The position numbers and the translations under genes were made by a program. A stretch of 7,427 nt of DNA from an uncultured Clostridium sp. (GTDB taxonomy: Bacteria > Bacillota > Clostridia > TANB77 > CAG-508), in the NCBI GenBank assembly GCA_900555075.1, contig USJO01000041.1:1-7427 (forward strand). Direction: 5' to 3'. Positions 1-5,278 of this stretch are shown piece after piece. Numbering within the stretch: position 1 is the first letter of the stretch; each line of letters begins with the position of its first letter. The notes beneath the pieces are model-generated. The model was not told the DNA's origin, did no database searches, and was given only the letters and a program-made list of their open reading frames with translations.

Positions 1-156
1 AAGCTGATAGAAAACAATATTATTGCAACTATTATTATATGTTTTTTATATTTTTCATGTTACATTATCATGCTTACTTTTGATAAATTTAATTGTTTTG
101 CTTTTTTACTTTTTGGTCTATGCCCCAATTATGAATATATGCTTTTTCATTATTAT
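1..156. other. AT-rich gap downstream of the TraX gene, no firm gene
   Basis: This stretch holds no gene I can defend and no terminator-like hairpin. On the minus strand an ATG at 58-56 opens a seven-codon frame (MKNIKNI, stop at 37-35). The neighbouring frame is open from a stop at 62-60 to the window edge and reads HIIIVAIILFSIS, like the start of a signal peptide or membrane segment. One extra A in the A6 run (42-47) would join the two. On the plus strand, frame 1 is open from base 1 to the stop at 166-168 (55 codons, rich in F, I, Y and C) and runs into the TraX gene tail. It could be the end of a convergent gene but looks more like an antisense shadow. Confidence 0.4.
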
Positions 157-900
157 CTAATTAAATAATAACGGTATGTTCCCATATATTGCTAGTCTTA
201 ATATTCCTATAACAACTAAATGTAGTGGATAATATAAATAGAACAACCATTTCATCCAATTTAGCTTGCCTTTTTCTCCGTTATAAAGCTTTAATAAAGG
301 ATATACTAATACAACTGCTAATGTAATTAATCCATAGGTTTTACTTACAAATAAATATGAAATAACTGCATAAAGCATAATCCAAAAATTCATACCTATA
401 ATTTGCTTTTTCAAATTACCTCTATTAGAATACATAGATAAAATTGCCATTACTGCTATACTACTCCAATCAGCTGAAAAGGTTATAACATTTATTAAAA
501 TAACTAATATCCATTTCTGCCATTCTTTTAAATTATTTTTGCCATTTACAATATAAAGAGCAACTACTGACCAAGCAAGAGACCACATAATACTTGTTTG
601 GTTAAAAATATTTCCGGAACTAAATGGTATATAATTTATTCCAAAAGCGAAACAATATGCAAAATGAGATATTATTGCAAAAATAAATAATCTTAAAATA
701 TATTTCTTTAAGTTTTTAGTATAATAAAAACCTTCACAAATGAAGAAAAACATAATAGGTGCAGTTAATCTACCGATTATATGTAATATATTTGAAATAA
801 TATTATTAGGCATTCCTGGGTAGATTAAATCTGCAATATGATCAATTGTCATTGCTATAATTGCAATTAATTTTAAATGATTTGAATTTAGTTTTCTCAT
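157..900 (-). CDS. TraX family integral membrane protein
   Basis: A 247-residue, very hydrophobic protein of the TraX family (named for the F-plasmid protein that N-acetylates pilin). In Bacillota such genes are usually chromosomal, and I infer a membrane acyltransferase-like role with unknown substrate. Visible family features are the N-terminal segment LKLIAIIAMTIDHI with D20-H21, the IGRLTAPIMFFFICEGF block (about 42-58, with R44 and E56), R70, SHF at 78-80, and a C-terminal YLYYPLHL block (221-228) with H227. Several membrane segments follow one another along the whole length, which is about the usual size for the family. The start is supported by GAGGTGAT just upstream of the ATG. It is last in a same-strand series, 49 bases after the alpha/beta hydrolase. 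Nothing else here suggests conjugation. Family assignment is firm; function is not. Confidence 0.85.
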   Translation of the reverse strand: MRKLNSNHLKLIAIIAMTIDHIADLIYPGMPNNIISNILHIIGRLTAPIMFFFICEGFYYTKNLKKYILRLFIFAIISHFAYCFAFGINYIPFSSGNIFNQTSIMWSLAWSVVALYIVNGKNNLKEWQKWILVILINVITFSADWSSIAVMAILSMYSNRGNLKKQIIGMNFWIMLYAVISYLFVSKTYGLITLAVVLVYPLLKLYNGEKGKLNWMKWLFYLYYPLHLVVIGILRLAIYGNIPLLFN

Positions 901-931
901 TTCATCACCTCTTATAAAGATTACTTTTTCT

Positions 932-940
932 ATAATATCA
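932..940 (-). promoter_or_regulatory. possible extended -10 promoter element before the TraX gene
   Basis: The minus strand reads TGATATTAT, an extended -10 element (TGn followed by TATTAT, 5 of 6 bases of the consensus), about 30 bases upstream of the TraX start. I see no good -35 box at 16-18 bases. It may give the last gene of the series some expression of its own, but such matches are common in AT-rich DNA. Confidence 0.25.
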
Positions 941-949
941 TAAATTCAT

Positions 950-2017
950 TTATCTAATGTAATCATCTTCTCTTTGCTTATTTCTTTCATTTTGGAATGA
1001 TAAGTCTAAATTTTCACAACAGCCTTCACCTTTTGGGTTTAACTGTACAGTGTTTTCGTTGTTTTTATGAAACTCTAATAGTTGCTTTACTAAAAACTGT
1101 GATGTTGTTGTTTTTTGTGGGTTAAATATATTTCCATGGTCCGCACCTTTTAGTATTATTCCTTCTATATCTATACCCAATTTTTTATTTATATCTATAG
1201 AATTTTTATACCTTTCATTCATAGTTTGCCCTAAAAGTTCACGTTGCTTTTTTCCTACTTCTTTTGGCATAGTTATTTCTCTAAAGGACATATCATGCAT
1301 TGGTGCTCTTATTTTTCCATCATTCTTATTACACCTTTCTCCATCTATGCTCCAATTTCCAGGTTCTTTTTCTTCCTTTTCGGCTACATAATACCCAAAT
1401 TTTATTTTTTTATATTCTTCAAAGTCAAACTTTTTGCCAAATAGTTTTTCATAGTCTTCTATTCCTATTGGATATTTTATTTTCTTTGTAGGTACTGGTA
1501 TACTTCCGGCTGCACCTCCAATTAAACATCTTCCAATGGTTTCTGGGTAAATTAATGCAAACCTTTGTGCAAAAACTCCTGAAGCAGAATATCCATTAAG
1601 AAATATTTTTTCTTTTACTTTTTTTCCAGTAATCTCGTTAATTTTCTTCCTAGCATCTTCAATACATTTTAATGTTTTTTCATGTATTCTAAAATTTCTT
1701 ACGGCCTCTAATGATAACTGTTGGAAGTCTGGCATATCAATAATATCTGGAATTATTGGCATTACAACAGGAAAATCTGTAATTGCATCTAGAAGTATGT
1801 TTTCGATTTGGTTTCCATGTTCAGAAATTGCATCTTGTACATTTTCTTCATAGTTTTTTCTTTGTTTATTACCTGAATTATATGTCTCTACAAACATTTC
1901 TGCATTATTTTTTAGAAGTTCTGAAATTGCAATTATATACTTTTCATCTTCTGTTTCGCATATGTACATATCAACATTTACATTGTTTCTATTTTTTAGA
2001 GTTCTATATTTTTTCAT
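950..2017 (-). CDS. alpha/beta hydrolase fold protein, esterase-like
   Basis: A 355-residue protein with a probable alpha/beta-hydrolase core. The nucleophile elbow is NGYSASGVFAQRFALIYPE (141-159), with S144 the likely catalytic serine; the last Gly of the usual GxSxG is Ser here, a variation known in this superfamily. After it comes a GGAAG loop (167-171), and a late LKGADHGNIFNP segment (289-300) supplies the probable catalytic H294. The acid residue cannot be assigned by eye. The first 130 or so residues are charged and not recognisable; they include PVVMPIIPD (83-91), which resembles the strand before the oxyanion loop of esterases. No signal peptide is visible, so it is probably cytoplasmic. 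The ribosome site is modest (GGTGAT directly before ATG). It lies 56 bases after the Nudix gene and 49 before TraX. The substrate is unknown; esterase, lipase-like or depolymerase-like activity are all possible. Confidence 0.7.
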   Translation of the reverse strand: MKKYRTLKNRNNVNVDMYICETEDEKYIIAISELLKNNAEMFVETYNSGNKQRKNYEENVQDAISEHGNQIENILLDAITDFPVVMPIIPDIIDMPDFQQLSLEAVRNFRIHEKTLKCIEDARKKINEITGKKVKEKIFLNGYSASGVFAQRFALIYPETIGRCLIGGAAGSIPVPTKKIKYPIGIEDYEKLFGKKFDFEEYKKIKFGYYVAEKEEKEPGNWSIDGERCNKNDGKIRAPMHDMSFREITMPKEVGKKQRELLGQTMNERYKNSIDINKKLGIDIEGIILKGADHGNIFNPQKTTTSQFLVKQLLEFHKNNENTVQLNPKGEGCCENLDLSFQNERNKQREDDYIR

Positions 2018-2073
2018 ATCACCAGCTCACTTTCATAACAATATAATTTGCTATTTATGTGTGTTTTCATTAA

Positions 2074-2613
2074 TCACTTATTTATATATTTTTCTATTTT
2101 TTCCAATATAATTGGTGTATAATATTGATGTGCAAATGTAAGCTCTGTGTTTGGTTCTTTTAGCATTTTCTTTAACTTATCTATGCTCACATATAGCAGT
2201 TCACTTACTTCATTTTCTTGCATTGTAAGCTCTTCTATTTTTTTGTCTGTTCTTAAAAGATATACATATTTAAAGTGATAATTATTTGGATTTTTAGCTT
2301 TGAATGTGTCAAGAAACATAAGTTCTTGCTGTTGTATATCTAGTCCAATTTCTTCTTTTATTTCTCTTAAAGTTGCTTCAAATGGAAGCTCGTTTAAATC
2401 AACATGTCCTGCTGTTACGGATAGCATATTGGGGGATTGCTTTTTGTTACTACTTCTTCGTTGCAAGAGTATTTCGTTTTTTTCATTAACCACCCAACAC
2501 GCAATTTCTCGATGCCATAAATTGCAATAGTGTACAACTCCTCTATCTGCAATGCCTATTTTAGTCTTGTTGTCTTCGGTATATACTTCTAGCATTTCTG
2601 AATCTTGATTCAT
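2074..2613 (-). CDS. Nudix hydrolase
   Basis: A 179-residue Nudix hydrolase, expected to cleave a nucleoside-diphosphate-linked or related phosphoanhydride substrate with Mg2+. The Nudix box is complete: G69, E75, then REIKEEIGL at 83-91, matching GX5EX7REUXEEXGU. The N-terminal part (EMLEVYTEDN, then HREIACWVVNEKNEILLQRRS) resembles the group often annotated as isopentenyl-diphosphate isomerase-like or YfcD-like. It lacks the catalytic cysteine of true IPP isomerase: the segment before the box reads SVTAGHVDL rather than a CCGHP-type motif. I therefore call it a hydrolase of unknown substrate. AAGGAG with an 8-base spacer supports the start. It begins 34 bases after the ATPase stop and is probably transcribed with it. 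Confidence 0.9.
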   Translation of the reverse strand: MNQDSEMLEVYTEDNKTKIGIADRGVVHYCNLWHREIACWVVNEKNEILLQRRSSNKKQSPNMLSVTAGHVDLNELPFEATLREIKEEIGLDIQQQELMFLDTFKAKNPNNYHFKYVYLLRTDKKIEELTMQENEVSELLYVSIDKLKKMLKEPNTELTFAHQYYTPIILEKIEKYINK

Positions 2614-2647
2614 TATTTTTTCTCCTTTTTATCATTATGAAATTAAT

Positions 2648-3952
2648 TCAATTAATTATTTTCTCTATATTACTTATACAATATAGAGGTATATTTATAA
2701 TCCAATCTTCCTTTCTATAATTAGACATTGATGTTCTTACATTAATTTTAGTATTATATTTTTGTACAAATGATTTTAAACTTTTAGCCTGTAAATTTTC
2801 ACTTGCTTTTACTTCTATGGGAATATTATTTTTTCCAATTTGTGTTATAAAATCTAATTCAGCTGTGCCTGTATCAGATGACCAATAGAACACATCCAGT
2901 TCTGTACATTGTTTTAATTGACATAGAACATATTGCTCCGTTAAACTTCCTTTAAATTCTTCAAATATGTCGTTTCCTTCTAGTAATGTTTTGGAATCTA
3001 TTCCAGCCATAGCACCTAATAGACCAACATCTAATAGATATAATTTAAATGCGTTAAAATCTTGGTATGCTGATAATGGTATTTTACAATTATTTACTCT
3101 ATTTACTTGATATATAAGACCACAATCTATTAGCCAAGATAATGCTATTTCGTATTCTCTCGCTCTTGCTCCATCTCTTATCAGACCATAAATAAATTTT
3201 TTATTTTCCTTTGCAAGCTGTGTAGGTATATTATTCCATAACTGTCTAATTCTTGGAACTATATTACTTGGAGCATGTTTAGAAAAGTCTTGTTCATAGT
3301 CATCTAATAATGTTTTCTGTATTCTACGAACTTCTAACAAGTCCTTATATTCTACATAAGAACTCACTACTTCAGGCATTCCTCCAATATAATAATAAAG
3401 TTTTAAGTACTCTTTTAATTTACTGCTAAATACATTAATCATATCAAAATCATTATTTTTTAATAATTGAAGCAATTCCTTTTCGCCCAATGCTTCTAAA
3501 AATTCAAAAAAGCTTAATGGTGTCAAATCTAAAAAATCCACTTTTCCAACTGGAAATGAAGTTCCGCCATGTATTGCTACTCCTAAAAGAGAACCTGCTG
3601 ATACTATATGATATTCTCTGGCATTTTCGCAAAAATATTTTAACGCTTTTAATGCCTTAGGCGTTTCTTGAATTTCATCTAAAATTATTAATGTGTTTTC
3701 TGGTTCAATATTTACACCGGATTCTATTTTTAGACCTTGTATTATTGTATCTAAATCAAAATCTTCATCAAAAAGTTTATTCATTCTTGCATTATCATCA
3801 AAATTTATATATGCACATTTTTCATAACACTCTTTCCCAAATTCTTTCATTAACCATGTTTTTCCAACTTGTCTTGCACCTCTTATAATTAGAGGTTTTC
3901 TATTTGATGATTCTTTCCATTTTTTTAATTCTTCCATTTTGCTTCTATACAT
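2648..3952 (-). CDS. AAA family ATPase with C-terminal DUF4143 domain
   Basis: A 434-residue ATPase of the AAA_14/DUF4143 family, widespread and variable in bacteria and archaea and of unsettled function. Walker A is GARQVGKT (25-32), Walker B is TLIILDEIQE (87-96) with D92-E93, and SAGSLLG (118-124) is the sensor-like strand typical of the family. The C-terminal DUF4143 part has a PD-(D/E)XK-like nuclease fold signature: E339, ELDFI with D367, and IPIEVKAS with E380 and K382. All key residues appear intact and the length is that of a full protein. AGGAGG with an 8-base spacer gives a strong start. It is first in a series with the Nudix, hydrolase and TraX genes, behind its own promoter, which carries a palindrome. 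Such genes often sit in accessory DNA. A role in defence, DNA handling or membrane-linked processes is speculation. Confidence 0.92.
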   Translation of the reverse strand: MYRSKMEELKKWKESSNRKPLIIRGARQVGKTWLMKEFGKECYEKCAYINFDDNARMNKLFDEDFDLDTIIQGLKIESGVNIEPENTLIILDEIQETPKALKALKYFCENAREYHIVSAGSLLGVAIHGGTSFPVGKVDFLDLTPLSFFEFLEALGEKELLQLLKNNDFDMINVFSSKLKEYLKLYYYIGGMPEVVSSYVEYKDLLEVRRIQKTLLDDYEQDFSKHAPSNIVPRIRQLWNNIPTQLAKENKKFIYGLIRDGARAREYEIALSWLIDCGLIYQVNRVNNCKIPLSAYQDFNAFKLYLLDVGLLGAMAGIDSKTLLEGNDIFEEFKGSLTEQYVLCQLKQCTELDVFYWSSDTGTAELDFITQIGKNNIPIEVKASENLQAKSLKSFVQKYNTKINVRTSMSNYRKEDWIINIPLYCISNIEKIIN

Positions 3953-3968
3953 ATAATCACCCTCCTAT

Positions 3969-3992
3969 TGATATATTATATATAGTATATCA
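3969..3992. promoter_or_regulatory. 24-bp near-perfect palindrome over the ATPase -10 box, candidate operator
   Basis: Eleven of twelve base pairs of this 24-bp dyad are symmetrical (outer arms TGATATA and TATATCA; the only mismatch is position 3976 against 3985). It covers the -10 box (3984-3989) and the expected transcription start, where a dimeric repressor would block RNA polymerase. The A/T-only core makes some symmetry likely by chance, but the outer G/C pairs match too. No regulator gene is visible in the window. Confidence 0.45.
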
Positions 3993-4012
3993 TTATTTAT
4001 CACAAAAATCAA
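3984..4012 (-). promoter_or_regulatory. sigma-A-type promoter for the ATPase gene series
   Basis: On the minus strand, -35 TTGATT (4007-4012) and -10 TATACT (3984-3989) are separated by exactly 17 bases. They match 4 and 5 of the 6 consensus bases. Transcription would begin near 3977, giving a leader of about 25 bases that contains the AGGAGG site of the ATPase gene. There is no other candidate of this quality in the gap between the DUF1653 and ATPase genes. Confidence 0.65.
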
Positions 4013-4020
4013 ACCACTTT

Positions 4021-4036
4021 TGTGTAAACTTACACA
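4021..4036. promoter_or_regulatory. 16-bp perfect palindrome upstream of the ATPase -35 box
   Basis: The plus strand reads tgtgtaaacttacaca, that is, TGTGTAA and TTACACA around AC, identical in both strands apart from the central two bases. It ends eight bases upstream of the -35 box, where an activator or a second repressor dimer could bind. Its right arm is part of the degenerate repeat at 4030-4062, so it may also be a by-product of that duplication. The two-base loop is too short for a terminator hairpin. Confidence 0.3.
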
Positions 4037-4095
4037 TTTTTCGAAGGACTTTTTGCAGTATTTTACACATTTTGCAAAGGACTTCCGTGAATATT
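4030..4095 (-). repeat. degenerate 33-bp tandem duplication of the DUF1653 gene 3' end
   Basis: Two head-to-tail units of 33 bases (4063-4095 and 4030-4062) share 25 of 33 positions, with a core of 20 of 22. The first is the last eleven codons of the DUF1653 gene including the stop (NIHGSPLQNV, stop). The second follows directly in the same frame and reads NTAKSPSKNV, stop. Both end in AAT GTG TAA. This looks like an old tandem duplication that moved or copied the stop codon and has since drifted. Confidence 0.6.
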
Positions 4096-4353
4096 ATCCA
4101 CTACATTATATTTATTAACACTTTCTATATTTTGCAGTTCAAATCTATATTTTTGCTTAACATCCGGGTATTTTTCATGATCAACTTCTGAAGCAAACAT
4201 GTCGTAAGGTCTTATATATAGCTCTGTATCTCCATATAAAGCTCTATATACTACATATTTTTCTCTTGTTTCACTGTGTGTTGCAATATCCTCAACTAAG
4301 TATAAGTTTCCTTTAAAATGTTTATAAATTGATTTAACTTTTATTTCATTCAT
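4063..4353 (-). CDS. DUF1653 domain-containing protein
   Basis: A 96-residue cytoplasmic protein with the DUF1653 pattern over about residues 9-74: IYKHFKGNLYLVEDIATHSET, then KYVVYRALYGDTELYIRPYDMFASEVD, then KYPDVKQKYRFEL. The family is small, widespread and of unknown biochemical function; many members are little more than this domain. The start is supported by AAAGGAG (4360-4366) with six bases to the ATG. It begins 15 bases after the stop of the small membrane protein and is probably the last gene of the LiaF-like transcription unit, though it may owe its position to the deletion that shortened its neighbour. The C-terminal tail after residue 75 is outside the domain, and its last codons are duplicated just downstream. 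Confidence 0.9.
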   Translation of the reverse strand: MNEIKVKSIYKHFKGNLYLVEDIATHSETREKYVVYRALYGDTELYIRPYDMFASEVDHEKYPDVKQKYRFELQNIESVNKYNVVDNIHGSPLQNV

Positions 4354-4368
4354 AATTTGCTCCTTTAA

Positions 4369-4530
4369 TTAAAAATTAATTTTAATTTCTCCTATTGCCT
4401 TATTTTTTCTTAAACCTAGAGCACTAGCTAAACCAAATATTCCCCTTGCGATTGCAGAAAATATTGAAACTATTATAGATATTGCCAAAGCTATTGCTAG
4501 GTATTTTATTATTTTTTGTGCTGTTGTCAT
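4369..4530 (-). CDS. 53-residue membrane protein, probable stump of a DUF4097-type LiaF partner
   Basis: This short gene encodes MTTAQKIIKYLAIALAISII followed by more hydrophobic residues and a charged tail ending KNKAIGEIKINF. One membrane helix (about 9-28) is clear, with a second weaker hydrophobic stretch at 30-40. Its ATG overlaps the stop of the LiaF-like gene as ATGA (4527-4530), a classic sign of translational coupling, so it is very likely translated. From memory, Clostridia often have a LiaF-like gene followed by a DUF4097 beta-strand repeat protein whose N-terminus looks like this one. Here the extracytoplasmic beta domain is missing: the frame stops after 53 codons and the DUF1653 ribosome site follows at once. 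It is therefore probably a truncated remnant, or less likely a genuine small membrane protein. Confidence 0.7.
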   Translation of the reverse strand: MTTAQKIIKYLAIALAISIIVSIFSAIARGIFGLASALGLRKNKAIGEIKINF

Positions 4531-5189
4531 TTTACTTCAGCACCTCCAAATATACAAGTTGCATTTATATATATTGTATGTGCCTCATCGTTCTCTATTT
4601 TATTTTTCTTCTTTTCATCTACTCCACCAAAGATTGATGATGATTTTATTTTTACTTTTACGTTATCTGGAACTAATATGTCTATTCCTCCAAACACGCT
4701 ACATGCGTTAATTAGAGCATCTTCTTCAATTATTGCATTTCTTAAATCGCACTTTACTCCACCAAATACTGCTGTTAGGTTAGCTCCATTAAATTTTTCT
4801 CCATCAAAATTAGCAGTTTGACCTGAAAATGTTGCACAATATTCATTATTAGTATTTTTCTTTTCATTTAGTTTTTTTATTTCTTCACTTACTTTTTTAT
4901 CAAATGTATCTTTAAAAATAAATGATAATCCTATAACTATTAATATTACTGGAAGTGCTAATTTCCAAATTATATCAAAGTCTAATATGTTTTGGCAAGA
5001 TAGCAATAGTGCTACACCTATTAGTAACCCTATAATATTCACTGTTTTTTCTCTTTCTTTAAATAGTCCTATAAAACAAGGTACAATGATGAACAATGTC
5101 CACCAACCATCAAAAAATATGTTTATGTTTGTAATACCAAGTGCATTTCCTCCTACTATTATACCTATTATAATTAGTACTATACCCAT
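4527..5189 (-). CDS. LiaF-like cell-envelope stress membrane protein, N-terminus probably frameshifted
   Basis: A 220-residue protein with LiaF architecture. Four hydrophobic helices come first (about 1-17, 28-43, 50-65 and 74-92), then a charged linker (93-116), then a C-terminal beta-rich domain with four FGG repeats (142-144, 166-168, 187-189, 214-216) such as SVFGGIDILVPDNVKVKI. In Bacillota, LiaF-type proteins are membrane inhibitors of LiaRS-like two-component systems that sense cell-wall damage; no kinase or regulator gene is in this window. The ATG at 5189 has only GGA eight bases upstream. A better-placed ATG at 5212 encodes MKNFGNVLW, which fits the usual family N-terminus, but is out of frame by one base. 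The gene may thus lack nine residues or depend on reinitiation. It overlaps the next gene by four bases. Confidence 0.85.
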   Translation of the reverse strand: MGIVLIIIGIIVGGNALGITNINIFFDGWWTLFIIVPCFIGLFKEREKTVNIIGLLIGVALLLSCQNILDFDIIWKLALPVILIVIGLSFIFKDTFDKKVSEEIKKLNEKKNTNNEYCATFSGQTANFDGEKFNGANLTAVFGGVKCDLRNAIIEEDALINACSVFGGIDILVPDNVKVKIKSSSIFGGVDEKKKNKIENDEAHTIYINATCIFGGAEVK

Positions 5190-5212
5190 AGTACATTTCC
5201 AAAATTTTTCAT
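5180..5212 (-). other. frameshifted native start of the LiaF-like gene (10-codon open frame)
   Basis: From the ATG at 5212-5210 the sequence reads MKNFGNVLWV and stops at 5182-5180. Joined to the downstream frame by one extra G in the GGG run (5185-5187) it would read MKNFGNVLW-GIVLIIIG, the N-terminus expected for LiaF-like proteins as I remember them. The short frame ends inside the ORF that starts at 5189, so ribosomes finishing it could restart at that ATG. It could be a true mutation, a variable tract or a base-calling error. Confidence 0.6.
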
Positions 5213-5220
5213 TGTTTGTT

Positions 5221-5228
5221 TCCCCCTT
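5221..5228 (-). promoter_or_regulatory. ribosome binding site serving the upstream ATG of the LiaF-like gene
   Basis: The minus strand reads AAGGGGGA, with nine bases between the last G and the ATG at 5212. It is the only good Shine-Dalgarno-like match before this gene and supports 5212, not 5189, as the original start. Confidence 0.5.
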
Positions 5229-5248
5229 TTTTTATTTTTACATGAGTT

Positions 5249-5278
5249 ATTATATCATAACCCATTACAGAACTTCAA
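5249..5278 (-). promoter_or_regulatory. promoter for the LiaF-like unit, inside the end of the M20 gene
   Basis: On the minus strand a perfect -10 TATAAT (5249-5254) preceded by TGA forms an extended -10. TTGAAG (5273-5278) lies 18 bases upstream as a -35 with four of six consensus bases. The TGA of the extended -10 is also the stop codon of the M20 gene. Transcription would start near 5242, leaving about 30 bases before the ATG at 5212. Confidence 0.55.

Noticed and set aside
1..168. Plus-strand frame open for 55 codons to a stop at 166-168
   Set aside because: It is rich in F, I, Y and C, as antisense AT-rich frames usually are, overlaps the end of the TraX gene, and matches no family I recognise. 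It cannot be excluded as the end of a convergent gene, so it is only mentioned in the gap entry.
157..900. TraX as evidence for a conjugative element
   Set aside because: No other transfer, relaxase or plasmid gene is present, and TraX-family proteins are common on Bacillota chromosomes without conjugation genes.
1244..2046. Several plus-strand open frames opposite the hydrolase gene, with similar ones opposite other genes
   Set aside because: They are Phe/Leu/Ser-rich mirror frames of strong minus-strand genes, with no domain and no independent ribosome site.
2074..2613. Nudix gene as isopentenyl-diphosphate isomerase, paired with the dxs fragment into an isoprenoid theme
   Set aside because: The protein lacks the catalytic cysteine region of IPP isomerase, the dxs piece is dead, and the two lie in different transcription units 3.7 kb apart.
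2641..2657. Perfect palindrome AATTAATT-C-AATTAATT between the ATPase and Nudix genes
   Set aside because: It is made only of A and T apart from the centre, overlaps a stop codon, has a one-base loop and no U-tract. Such symmetry is expected by chance in this composition.
4001..4024. Inverted repeat CACAAAA/TTTTGTG around the ATPase -35 box as a terminator for the DUF1653 unit
   Set aside because: It is a seven-pair, A/T-dominated stem with a ten-base loop and no clean U-tract, and it overlaps the promoter. No convincing terminator for that unit was found.
5242..5265. Nine-pair hairpin across the M20 stop codon, considered as a terminator
   Set aside because: The stem is weak, contains a G-U pair, and is followed on the minus strand by A-rich rather than T-rich sequence. 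It coincides with the extended -10 promoter, which explains the bases better.
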